From: CAYXVU01 sp964468725
Lineage (GTDB): Bacteria; Acidobacteriota; Blastocatellia; UBA7656
DNA length: 25,432 nt
Direction of reading: 5' to 3'
Assembly: GCA_964468725.1 (NCBI GenBank)
Contig: CAYXVU010000068.1
Coordinates: 1 to 25,432 of the forward strand
Shown here: positions 1 through 8,800 of the stretch, one piece after another
Layout: each line of letters opens with the position of its first letter
Position numbering within the stretch: position 1 is the stretch's first letter
Position numbers and translations under genes: made by a program
Notes under the pieces: generated by a model
Told to the model about the DNA's origin: nothing
What the model saw: the letters and a program-made list of their open reading frames with translations, nothing else
The model's database searches: none

Positions 1-675
1 CTCTGGATCACCAACGGCACGCGCGCAGACTTCATGATTTTGGCCGTCCGCACCGGCGAAGACCGCTATAAAGGCGTCTCGATGGTTCTCTTCCCCACCG
101 ATGTCAAAGGCTTTGCCGTCGGTAAAAAATTGAAGAAAGTCGGCAATCTCTCTTCTGACACCGCCGAACTGTTTTTCGATAATTGCCGCATCCCGAAACG
201 CTATGTGCTCGGCGAATTGAACAAAGGCTTTTACTACACGATGCACAATTTTCAAGGCGAGCGATTGGCCTCGGCCATCGGCGGCGTGTACAGCATGGAG
301 CGGGCGTTGGAGTGGGCGATTGCCTATGGCAAAGAGCGCGAAGCGTTCGGTAAACCCGTTGGTCAATATCAAGTCTGGCAACATCGCTTCGCCGAACATC
401 TGACGGCGGTCGAAGCAGCAAAGTGGCTCTCTTATCGGGCGCTCGATTTAGTCAATCACGGTCACGATGCCGTAAAAGAGATTACCATGGCGAAGCTGTT
501 CGTCAGCGACTTGGCGCAAAAGGTCGCCTATGATTGCGTGCAGATATTCGGCGGGTTTGGCTATACGGTGGAGTATCCCATCAGCCGCTTCTGGCGCGAT
601 GTCCGGCTGCACACCATCGGCGCAGGCTCAAGCGAGATCATGAAAGAGATCATCGTCAAACGCGCGAACCTGTAA
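1..675 (+). CDS. acyl-CoA dehydrogenase, C-terminal part (5' end outside window)
   Basis: The reading frame is open from base 1, so the gene starts upstream; about 224 residues are visible. It begins in the typical ACAD middle beta-domain (WITNGTRADF) and runs through the C-terminal helical domain to a stop at 673-675. ACADs are FAD flavoenzymes that introduce the alpha-beta double bond into acyl-CoA thioesters and pass electrons to ETF. At the place where medium-chain enzymes carry their catalytic Glu (YEGT-like motif) this protein has GAGSSEI. A Glu is present in GERL (codon 259-261), the position of the base in isovaleryl-CoA and long-chain acyl-CoA dehydrogenases, so it probably belongs to that branch. 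Other conserved marks are the REAFGKPVGQYQ helix and the FGGFGYTVEYPISRFWRD region. The substrate chain cannot be told from the sequence. The next gene is 133 nt downstream and unrelated in type. Confidence 0.93.
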   Translation, partial: LWITNGTRADFMILAVRTGEDRYKGVSMVLFPTDVKGFAVGKKLKKVGNLSSDTAELFFDNCRIPKRYVLGELNKGFYYTMHNFQGERLASAIGGVYSMERALEWAIAYGKEREAFGKPVGQYQVWQHRFAEHLTAVEAAKWLSYRALDLVNHGHDAVKEITMAKLFVSDLAQKVAYDCVQIFGGFGYTVEYPISRFWRDVRLHTIGAGSSEIMKEIIVKRANL

Positions 676-808
676 GTTGTCGGCGATAACCTTGCATTGA
701 AGACGACCGCACAACGAGATGCAGATTCAAGTTGAGCCGGGCCTTCGGTCTCTAGCGAGAGTCGCGTTTATTCAGTTCGTTGAAAGCTGCTCATTTCGGA
801 GGTCAAGA

Positions 809-1321
809 ATGCGATTCATCATCGTCGTTTGTGGTGTAGCAACTCTCTTCATGGTTCCGGCTTTTGGGCTTCAGAAAGACTTCTCACCCGAGGGTGCAGA
901 GTTCTCTGTTCACATGCCGGGAACACCGGAATGTGAAGACCTGCCGGTTACGACTTCAGCAGATCAAAAATTTGTGCGCACTTGTCGGTTCTTTGATCGC
1001 AAAAAACAGGTTCTGTTTCAAGCCCAATATTTTCCGACGAAATCGGTATCCGCCGGGGTTAACCCGGACACAGTGCTCGCTGTTGGTCGTGATCGCATTC
1101 TGATGGACACCAACACGCAGCTTCTGAGCGAGCACAAAATCACGGTGGATGGGCGACCGGGGATTGAATGCGTCATGCGCGCCAAAGGTGAGGATTTTTC
1201 TGTCCACATGCGCTTGATTCTCACCAACCGACAGATGGCGATTGTCGGCGTAATCGGGTCAGAACGTTCGATCCGCTCACCGGGCGTCCGCTCCTTCCTC
1301 GATTCTGTGCGTCTCAAGTGA
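809..1321 (+). CDS. small exported protein of unknown function
   Basis: A 170-residue product. I chose ATG 809, not the in-frame ATG 719, because CGGAGGT lies just upstream (798-803) and the new N-terminus (MRFIIVVCGVATLFMVPAFG) is a clean Sec signal peptide. The first 30 codons of the longer frame are not protein-like. The mature part opens with DFSPEGAEFSVHMPGTPE and continues as alternating polar and hydrophobic residues, suggesting a small beta-rich periplasmic or secreted domain of a type that I associate with exported proteins of acidobacteria. Two cysteines near the mature N-terminus (in PECED and RTCRF) and one in IECVM could form a disulfide. No catalytic motif is visible. I do not recognise a named family, and neighbouring genes give no functional clue. 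Confidence 0.75.
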   Translation: MRFIIVVCGVATLFMVPAFGLQKDFSPEGAEFSVHMPGTPECEDLPVTTSADQKFVRTCRFFDRKKQVLFQAQYFPTKSVSAGVNPDTVLAVGRDRILMDTNTQLLSEHKITVDGRPGIECVMRAKGEDFSVHMRLILTNRQMAIVGVIGSERSIRSPGVRSFLDSVRLK

Positions 1322-1450
1322 AGGATAGCCACCGCGTCAACTATTGCCTCAACCCGAGTCTGTGGTTATGACTAGGGTGGGCACAGCAGGCGGCGTCTGC
1401 GCATCGCAGCATATACTCTTCCGCAGACCGTTGGAGATAGGAGAATAGAA

Positions 1451-1885
1451 ATGATTCTGAAGGCCATCGGGGTTGGGTTGATCGCGAGCTTTGTCGGCAC
1501 ACTCGTAGTCTTTATCGGCGGAGGAATCCTTGTGATGGATTTCAGTCCGAGCGCATTTTTCTGGATTTTCTCCGTCATCGTCATTCCTACCTGTGTAGCG
1601 AGCGTTGTCATTGGATGGCTCGCAGGTAAGATAAAGCCTTCAACCCGAAATCTGTGGCTTACGGCGCTAGTCGTCGCATTTTTGACGATTCTTTTCGGTG
1701 GCCCACTTGGCGCAATTGGCACCGAGTCATGGCAGCGGGGCATTGCACACGTCAACGTTTGGGGCTACATCGCCTGGTCTCCAATCTATGCTCTATCGCT
1801 CCTCCCCGTAACCGTTCCGATCTCCTTTGGGGTGGTCAAAATGCTGTGGAGTCCAGATAGCAAACCCATTGCGGTCGCTGAGTAG
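1451..1885 (+). CDS. four-helix integral membrane protein, unknown function
   Basis: A 144-residue very hydrophobic protein. GGAGATAGGAG (1433-1443) precedes ATG 1451. Four membrane segments are visible at about residues 3-28, 35-58, 68-90 and 104-130, joined by short loops; the charged loop around GKIKPSTRN lies between helices 2 and 3. The C-terminus is short and polar. It does not resemble a transporter or an enzyme family that I can name; small four-helix inner-membrane proteins of this kind are often annotated as DUFs. The amidase start lies 43 nt downstream, so the two may be co-transcribed, but the products have no obvious common theme. Confidence 0.72.
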   Translation: MILKAIGVGLIASFVGTLVVFIGGGILVMDFSPSAFFWIFSVIVIPTCVASVVIGWLAGKIKPSTRNLWLTALVVAFLTILFGGPLGAIGTESWQRGIAHVNVWGYIAWSPIYALSLLPVTVPISFGVVKMLWSPDSKPIAVAE

Positions 1886-1928
1886 GCAATGTTCAAATCG
1901 TAATTTCAAACACGAGAGGCAAGAAGGA

Positions 1929-3461
1929 ATGAAGCGACGCGAATGGCTCAAACGCTCGGTGACCGCAGGCGCAATCATGATGATGAAAAACTTTCCTGAA
2001 ACCGAAGGCGCAGCGGCGACGCTACTAAAAGGGCTCGCCGCCGAGTATGACAAATTTGACGGTCTCGGACTGGCTGAGTTGGTCGCCAAGCGACAGGTCA
2101 GCCCGTTGGAGTTGCTCGACGCTGTGCAAGAGAAGGTCATTGCCCTCAATCCAAAACTCAACGCCGTTTGCACTCTCTTCTTCGATAAAGCGCAAGAGCA
2201 AATCAAGCAGGGATTGCCAAATGGAATCTTTCGCGGGGTGCCGTTCTTGCTCAAAGACCTCGGTCAATACCTTGCTGGTACGGTGACCTCTGCCGGAAGC
2301 CAGATCTTCAAAAATACCGTCGCCAGCCATGATTCGACGCTGGTCACACGCTACAAACAGGCGGGGCTGGTGATCTTTGGCAAAACCGCGACGCCCGAAT
2401 TTGGCTTAACGACAACGACCGAATCTGCGCTCTTTGGCAAGACGCGCAATCCATGGAATCTCGAACGCACGTCAGGCGGTTCTTCCGGCGGTGCAAGCGC
2501 CGCCGTCGCCGCGCGCATTGTACCGATGGCGCATGCGAGCGATGGCGGCGGCTCGATACGCGTACCGGCCTCGTGTTGCGGCTTGTTCGGATTCAAACCA
2601 ACGCGCGCCCGCGTGCCAATGGGGCCAACCCAGTTCGAAGGTTGGAATGGCCTCTCTTGTCATCACGCCATCACGCTTTCGGTGCGTGACAGCGCCGCGT
2701 TGCTCGACGTTTCTGCGGGTGTGGAACTCGGATCGCCATACAGTGCGCCGCCGCCCACGCGACCCTTCTTAAAAGAGGTCGGCGCTAATCCCGGCAGACG
2801 GCGCATTGCCCTCGTGCTTGCGCCAACATCGGGAGTAGCGGTTGACGCGGAGTGTAAACTCGCCGCCACCGAAGCAGCGAAGCTTTGCCAAAGCCTCGGC
2901 CACACGGTTGAAGAAGCAGCCCTCCCGATTGATCGAGCGATGCTGAGCGAATCATTCGCCAATGTGTTAGTGGTTTCGATTGCCCGGACGCTTGATGACG
3001 CGGAGAAGACAATTGGCCATGCCGTGACCGAGAAAGATGTTGAGCCCGTGACCTGGGCGACTGCTCAAGCTGGCAAATCAATGAACAGCGTCGTCTATTC
3101 GCGGGCGCTCGCCAACTTGCACCAAATCGGGCTGGCGATGGCGAAATTTCAGCAAACCTACGATGTGATTTTGAGTCCGACACTGGCCAAACCGCCGGTC
3201 AAGCTCGGGCTGCTCAGTTTGTCGCCGTCGGAGGGACAAAACTATGTCAAAGAAGTGACCGAGTTCAGCCCCTTCACCGCCCTCTACAATGTAACGGGTC
3301 AACCGTCCATGTCAGTGCCGTTGCATTGGTCGGCGGAAGGACTGCCCATCGGCGTGATGTTCTCGGCACGCTTTGGCGACGAAGCGACGCTTTTTCGGCT
3401 TGCCGCACAACTGGAAAAGGCGCGATCATGGGCAGGCCGCAAACCTTCGCTTACATCTTAA
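1929..3461 (+). CDS. amidase-signature hydrolase with Tat-like leader (GatA/NylA-like)
   Basis: A 510-residue amidase-signature enzyme hydrolysing C-N amide bonds through a Ser-cisSer-Lys triad. The likely triad is K109 in PFLLKD, S185 in GGSSGG and nucleophile S209 in DGGGSIRVPA; the spacings 76 and 24 match the family. ATG 1929, preceded by AAGAAGGA, gives a twin-arginine type leader (MKRREWLKRSVTAGA); the upstream in-frame ATG 1827 would overlap the previous gene and is less likely. The leader implies export to the periplasm, so this is not the GatA subunit of the tRNA amidotransferase. The stretch around FEGWNGLSCHHAITLSVRDSAALLD looks like the 6-aminohexanoate cyclic-dimer hydrolase (NylA) branch, but the true substrate is unknown. 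Length is normal for the family and all key residues are present. Confidence 0.9.
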   Translation: MKRREWLKRSVTAGAIMMMKNFPETEGAAATLLKGLAAEYDKFDGLGLAELVAKRQVSPLELLDAVQEKVIALNPKLNAVCTLFFDKAQEQIKQGLPNGIFRGVPFLLKDLGQYLAGTVTSAGSQIFKNTVASHDSTLVTRYKQAGLVIFGKTATPEFGLTTTTESALFGKTRNPWNLERTSGGSSGGASAAVAARIVPMAHASDGGGSIRVPASCCGLFGFKPTRARVPMGPTQFEGWNGLSCHHAITLSVRDSAALLDVSAGVELGSPYSAPPPTRPFLKEVGANPGRRRIALVLAPTSGVAVDAECKLAATEAAKLCQSLGHTVEEAALPIDRAMLSESFANVLVVSIARTLDDAEKTIGHAVTEKDVEPVTWATAQAGKSMNSVVYSRALANLHQIGLAMAKFQQTYDVILSPTLAKPPVKLGLLSLSPSEGQNYVKEVTEFSPFTALYNVTGQPSMSVPLHWSAEGLPIGVMFSARFGDEATLFRLAAQLEKARSWAGRKPSLTS

Positions 3462-3566
3462 TTCTGCTGTTTGCACGAACAAGGAAGTCAAAGGCGAACG
3501 AGACTCGTATAGCCGCAATCTGAGACTTCCGATCTCTGTCTTCAGACTTCAATGAAGGGAGGCTCT

Positions 3567-4946
3567 ATGCTTCGATCAGGTCTTTTGCAACGCGCGATGT
3601 TAACCGCTTTCGGGATGGCGCTCTTCTTCATCGCGCTCTCTTCGCGCACCAACCCAAATGGCGCACAGGCGTTTACTGATGAAAAGACGCCCGCCGAACG
3701 CGGCTTGTACAACCTTACGCATAAGGGCTATGGCTTTCCGCTCTTCAATCAAATGATCTTCGAGCGGTTATGGACAGTGTGGGAGCCGGAGTGGAAGTCC
3801 CGCGTCAACAAGGATGACAAAGAGCAGATTCGACGCTTGACCTTTGAACGCTATGGCTTCGCCGAATCGCCCTATGCAAAGGGCGGCGCGCCTGTGCAAT
3901 TCGTGGCAACGCCGATGGGATGGGTGCAGACCTGCATGCTCTGTCACGGCGGCAAACTGCCGGGCAGCGGCGAGACGATGATCGGCTTGCCCAACTCCGA
4001 CATTGATATGCAGACGCTCTATGAGGACGTGACCAAGTTGATCGGCATCAAGCCGCCTTTCAAACTTAACTTTGGCATGACGCGCGGGCGTACCAACGCG
4101 TTCGTCTTCTCCGCAGAGTTGATGCGACGGCGCAATCTCGATCTCTCGATGCGAAGCGAGCCGGTCTCTTTCGGAACGTATCAAGACATTGACCTCGACG
4201 CCGTGCCTTGGTGGCACTTCAAGAAGAAAACATCGCTGTATGTGGATGGCGGCGTAACCGGAGACTTCACGCGCCCGATCATGCAATTCACGATGGGCGA
4301 ACCGGACGGCGCAAAGATTCGCTCGTGGGAAGCGGACTTTAAAGACATCGTGGCATATCTGCGCACTATCGAACCGCCGAAATATCCTTTTCCGATAGAT
4401 CAGAAACTCGCGGCAGAGGGAAAGAAAGTCTTCGAACGCACCTGTTCGGAATGCCACGGAACCTATGGTGCAAACGGCAAGTACCCGAATCGAGTTGTGC
4501 CAATTGCCGCCATCGGCACCGACTCGATGCGATTGACGGAATTGACCAAAGAGATGCGCTCTTACTTCAATCGTACATGGTTTGCCGCAAACGCCCGCGC
4601 TGAAGAGAATCCCGCCGGTTATGTTGCGCCGCCGCTTGATGGTGTGTGGGCGACCGCGCCGTACTTTCATAATGGCGCTGTGCCGACGGTTTATGGCGTG
4701 CTGACTAAAGAGGCACGTCCAAAATACTTTCGCCGCACGGGTTCGGCTGCCGATTACGATGCCAAGAATTTAGGGCTGCCCTATGAAACGCTCACGGCTC
4801 CGGCTGCGGCAACGCTGCCCGGCGAAGCGCGGCGGCGGGTTGTGGATACGACGCTGCCGGGACTCGGCAATCAAGGCCATCCCTTCGGCTTTCCTCTGTC
4901 TGAGAAACAGAAGCGTCAAGTCATCGAGTATTTGAAAACCCTGTGA
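3567..4946 (+). CDS. exported di-heme c-type cytochrome, RoxA/cytochrome-peroxidase-like
   Basis: A 459-residue periplasmic cytochrome. Start 3567 is favoured over ATG 3552 because GAAGGGAGG overlaps the upstream ATG and sits 4 nt before 3567. A signal peptide spans about residues 1-38 (hydrophobic MALFFIALS core). Two CxxCH heme-c sites are visible: CMLCH (C123-H127) and CSECH (C293-H297). The C-terminal motif APPLDGVWATAPYFHNGAVPTVYGVL is typical of the RoxA (rubber oxygenase)/di-heme peroxidase superfamily. RoxA proper is about 680 residues, so this is a shorter relative. Expected role: periplasmic oxidation or electron transfer; dioxygenase activity cannot be assumed. Heme attachment would need Sec export and the Ccm or Ccs machinery, not encoded here. 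No obvious intrinsic terminator follows, but an inverted repeat lies immediately downstream. Confidence 0.88.
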   Translation: MLRSGLLQRAMLTAFGMALFFIALSSRTNPNGAQAFTDEKTPAERGLYNLTHKGYGFPLFNQMIFERLWTVWEPEWKSRVNKDDKEQIRRLTFERYGFAESPYAKGGAPVQFVATPMGWVQTCMLCHGGKLPGSGETMIGLPNSDIDMQTLYEDVTKLIGIKPPFKLNFGMTRGRTNAFVFSAELMRRRNLDLSMRSEPVSFGTYQDIDLDAVPWWHFKKKTSLYVDGGVTGDFTRPIMQFTMGEPDGAKIRSWEADFKDIVAYLRTIEPPKYPFPIDQKLAAEGKKVFERTCSECHGTYGANGKYPNRVVPIAAIGTDSMRLTELTKEMRSYFNRTWFAANARAEENPAGYVAPPLDGVWATAPYFHNGAVPTVYGVLTKEARPKYFRRTGSAADYDAKNLGLPYETLTAPAAATLPGEARRRVVDTTLPGLGNQGHPFGFPLSEKQKRQVIEYLKTL

Positions 4947-4953
4947 GAATTCT

Positions 4954-5009
4954 CCGCGAATCACACGAATCGGCCTGAGAAATGGTGTGTAGATTCGTGT
5001 GATTCGTGG
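4954..5009. repeat. imperfect inverted repeat, 18-nt arms
   Basis: Arm 4954-4971 and arm 4992-5009 are inverted complements with one mismatch; the loop is 20 nt (4972-4991). Each arm contains the motif GAATCACACGAATC or its complement. The element fills the short gap between the cytochrome stop (4946) and the next start (5031). There is no T-tract after the second arm, so it is not a standard intrinsic terminator. Short intergenic sequences of the type ATTCGTGTGATTCGTGG are scattered in many bacterial genomes, so this is best called an interspersed palindromic repeat that could also stabilise the upstream mRNA end. Confidence 0.75.
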
Positions 5010-5030
5010 GCAGATTTTGGAGAAGAAGGC

Positions 5031-5558
5031 ATGAGCGACCTGCGGTTTCCGATTGGCAAATTTCAACCCGAAGCGATTATGACCGAGGCAAAGCGCGAGC
5101 AGATGATGGCTGCCATTTCTGCCGCTCCTGCACAAGTGCGCGCAGCGGTTGCCGACCTCAGCGACGAACAACTCGACACACCGTATCGTGAAGGCGGTTG
5201 GACGGTCAGACAAGTCGTGCATCATTTGCCCGATAGCCATCTGAACAGCTATGTGCGGTTTCGTTTGGCGCTCACCGAAGAGCAGCCGACCATCAAGCCC
5301 TATGATGAAGCGCAGTGGGCGGAACTGACGGATGCAAAGACTGCGCCCATCGAGCTTTCTCTGAATCTTCTCGAATCCCTACACAAGCGTTGGGAAGTAT
5401 TATTGCGCTCCCTCACCGCACAAGATTTTGCCCGTGCCTTTCAACATCCCGAACTTGGCCTCATCACCCTCGATACGAATCTTTGCATCTATGCCTGGCA
5501 CGGTCGCCATCACATCGCGCAGATCACGGCGCTTGCTGAACGCCAGGGCTGGCGATAA
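5031..5558 (+). CDS. DinB/YfiT-family metal-dependent enzyme (bacillithiol-transferase-like)
   Basis: A 175-residue four-helix-bundle protein of the DinB/YfiT group. The opening LRFPIGKF, the GGWTVRQVVHHLPDSHLNSY segment and the end WHGRHHIAQI are characteristic of Bacillus YfiT-like proteins. The metal triad should be one His of the pair H64/H65 plus H157 and H161 (HxxxH spacing). Family members are putative metal hydrolases or thiol-S-transferases; several use bacillithiol. The cofactor thiol of this organism cannot be read from the window. GGAGAAGAAGGC upstream supports ATG 5031, and no better start exists. The protein is expected to be cytosolic, since no signal peptide is seen. It follows the cytochrome gene by 84 nt, separated by a palindromic repeat, so co-transcription is uncertain. 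Confidence 0.88.
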   Translation: MSDLRFPIGKFQPEAIMTEAKREQMMAAISAAPAQVRAAVADLSDEQLDTPYREGGWTVRQVVHHLPDSHLNSYVRFRLALTEEQPTIKPYDEAQWAELTDAKTAPIELSLNLLESLHKRWEVLLRSLTAQDFARAFQHPELGLITLDTNLCIYAWHGRHHIAQITALAERQGWR

Positions 5559-5856
5559 GCCGACAATACTGGCGCAGACACGCCACCTCGATAATTATTT
5601 TTCCCATTCTGCATTGTGCGGCTCGTTTTTTCCGTCTATCGGAAATGGAGATGAAAATGCCTGGCTATCTTTGGATTACGACGTGCACAATCTTTTCATA
5701 GTCCGAACCGTATCTCAAAACCTAATTGTCAAGCGATAGTCTTATCTGTGCTCGTTGGCGATACAGCTCTGCACTGCACGCCATCGCAAATCACCTCTCT
5801 TCACAACCTACACCCAACCGCACATCCCACACCGCAGGCGGTTGGCAGGAGGGTTT
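5559..5856. other. gene-free interval before the GMC gene
   Basis: A 298-nt gap with lower GC than its flanks. I see no convincing gene, hairpin or promoter pair. It contains a 16-codon mini-ORF (ATG 5651, stop 5699-5701) preceded by AATGGAG. That is too short to claim; it might be a leader peptide or a remnant. The promoter of the downstream GMC-TIR/KAP-dioxygenase run would be expected here, but no clear -35/-10 pair stands out by eye. Confidence 0.4.
5847..5853 (+). promoter_or_regulatory. ribosome binding site deciding the GMC start
   Basis: AGGAGGG lies 3 nt before ATG 5857. The in-frame ATG 5755, 102 nt further upstream, has no such site and would add a basic, non-protein-like leader, so 5857 is taken as the start. 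Confidence 0.75.
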
Positions 5857-8800
5857 ATGCTAGCGAGAGACTGGAATGACCGAAAATCAGAGTATGACTT
5901 TATCATTATTGGCTCCGGGTACGGCGGCGCGATTACCGCAGCTCGATTGACCGCCGCGCCTTCTCGCCCCTCGGTCTGCATCCTCGAACGCGGTCGCGAA
6001 TGGGAAGTCGGCAAATTTCCCGACAAATTCGATGACGTGACGCGCCACGTTCGCCATCCGGCATTCAATCCGACGGGACTCTACGATTTTCAACTCTTCC
6101 CTGACATTTCGATCATGAAAGGGTCGGGGCTTGGCGGCACATCGCTCATCAACGCCAATGTTGCCATCGTCCCCGATGCCGAAGTCTTCGAGCAACTGGC
6201 ATGGCCGAAAGCCATCAAACGACCCGAACTCTTACCATTTTACGAGCGCGCCAGACTGATGCTCGGCGCGAACCCGCACCCGCGCGGCAATCCCAACAAC
6301 ACCAACGCCTTGCTCAAAGTCAAAGGGCTTGAAAAACGCGCTGCCGAAATCGGCAATCAAGCCTTCCCGCTCGACATCGTCGTCTCCTTCCAAGATGGCA
6401 AAAATCATGTCGGCGTCGAACAGAAAGCCTGCATTGATTGCGGCGATTGCGTGACTGGCTGCAATGTCGGCGCGAAAAATACGCTCTATATGAATTACCT
6501 GCCGGTCGCCCATCGGCAGGGCTGCCATATGTTCGTCAAATGCGAAGTCAAATGGCTGGAGAAAGTGGCAGATGGCTGGCTTGTTCATGGGGTGCGCTAT
6601 CGCACGATTATCAACGACGAATTCACCCTCAAAGCGCGCAACGTCATCCTCGCTGCCGGATCGCTCGGCACTCCTGAAATTTTATTGCGCTCGGAGATGC
6701 GCGGCTTGTCGCTCTCCCCGAAAGTCGGCACGCAATTTTCCGGCAATGGTGACTTTTTCGCTCTCGCCTATAACGCCGACTCGCAATTGAACACCATGGG
6801 ATTCGGCAGCAAACCAACGCATAAGTGGGCGAAACGCGGCAATGCGCCGGGGCCGAGCATTGTCGGCGCGATTCGTTACGGCGGCGCAGGAACACCGCTC
6901 GAAAAGCGCATCACCGTCGAAGACTTTTCGTTTCCGAGTTCTTATGTCAGCGCCGCGATGATCGCCCTTGACGCTTTTGCCAAAGGTGGCGAAGACACGG
7001 ACTTCGGCGACGAACAACAGGAGCTTCAGCGCAGACTCAGGAACAATCCTTTCAGCCCTTTTAACGAAGACCACGCGGCGCTCAATCACACTATGCTCTA
7101 TCTCATTATGGGGCACGACGATGCCAAAGGCAGGCTTCACCTACGCCACGAAAAAGGCAACGTCGAAATTGACTGGGACGACGCTGGACGCCAGCAAGTC
7201 TTCAATCTCATCAACGAAGAGATTCGCCGTCACGCGCGCGCGCTCGGCGCAACCTTCGTCACCAATCCGCTGTGGAGCATTACGCCGACGCGCAATCTGA
7301 TTACCGCGCACCCGCTCGGCGGGTGTCCGCTCGGCGATGATTATCAACACGGCGCGACCGATGAATTCGGACGGGTCTTTGCAAGCGATGGAGCGATTCA
7401 CGAGGGACTGTTCGTCGCCGATGGCTCATTGATCTCGACGGCTCTCGGGGTCAATCCGTTTCTGACAATTTCCGCCCTTTCGGAGCGCATCGCCGACCGC
7501 ATCGTTCGCCATTTGGGTGGCGAACCCTATCCGCCGCCGCCGCCAAGAGTCAGCGTCTCGCGGTTCAATCCGCTCGAAGTCCTGACGGATAAGGAGGCCG
7601 ACCTCGAACGCATCTTCGCACGCGTAGAAACCGGCAGCATCCAAACTATGGTCAATAGCGGTCACGTTACCTTTGATACAGATAACGGCGTTATCCGCAA
7701 TGACACAGTTTGGAAAGGCTTCTTTCCGCGCGGCCATGTGCTTAATCGTTTCTCGCTCGCCTTTCACGTTAGTTTCAAGAAACGCTTCAGCAAACGCGCG
7801 GACGGTAAATTGGTCGGCGTCACCAGCGATTCCGACGGCCTCATCAACGCCAACAACACCCTTGAAGAGCTCATCATCACCAATCGCACGGGCACGCTCG
7901 AACCGGGAAAATATATCCTGCTTCGCTACACCGATCCGGAGTGGCGAGCCTTCTATGACATCTTCAAGGTCATCAATGATGATCTGTTGATCGGGCGCGT
8001 TTATTTAGGAGACTACCCCAATGGTCTTCGCCTCTTTACCTTTCCGATGGTGCGCGCCTATGGGTTAGACAATATGACGGTCAGCGATCATCAAGCGATT
8101 TGGGCGACAGGTCAGGTGCCAACCAAAGAGCAGCTTGACGGACTATGGGAGATGCGAATGGTTTCGAATGCCAACAACACAGGGGTTGTCGCTTATCTGA
8201 AGTTCGATCATAAACCTGACGGGCGACTGCAAGCCAACTATCAGTTTCTCGGCTTGATCGAAGGGCTATCGGAACCGACTTTCGCAGCAGACCATTTCCG
8301 CATGGATGATTTCACGCCGCTGCATGACGAGATTCGCTTCGTCAATCAAAACCTGTTGATCGGCAAATATGTGACGGATGCGCGCCCGCCGCTGTTTGGG
8401 TTGTTCGGGCCTGATTCGCTCGGCATCTTTCACCGTGAAACGGATACCAACGGCAATGCGCGGTTCGGCTTCCTCTATTCGCTTCGACGCAGCACGCTCA
8501 CCAACACGCCAACTGTGAGCTTCCTGCGCCCGCTGCTCGATGTTCGGTTGCCGGAAGGCACGGGGATGACGTTCGATGAGGAGATGAAAGGAACATTCTT
8601 CCCGAATTTCAGCCTGCTCGCCGGACGCGAAAACGAGTTGGCGTTGGAGAGCAAACCGGCTAACGAAGGCATGGCTTGCGAAATGCGGATGCGGATTTCG
8701 GCGCGCGATTTGAACGAATTCATCGAAGGGTGGGAACACGAAGCGCGCATTGACGGTGATATTCGCTTCGACAATTTCGCCGGTCAAGGCATGCAGATTT

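Noticed and set aside
1348..1657. Two similar words, CAACCCGAGTCTGTGG and CAACCCGAAATCTGTGG
   Set aside because: The second lies inside a coding region, the match is short with mismatches, and there is no further flanking similarity.
3768..4670. 300-codon antisense frame opposite the cytochrome gene
   Set aside because: Its product is rich in Arg, His and Cys without any domain pattern, and both heme motifs and the signal peptide support the plus-strand gene.
5651..5701. 16-codon mini-ORF with an upstream AATGGAG
   Set aside because: Too short and featureless to call a gene; it could be a leader peptide, but nothing downstream supports attenuation.
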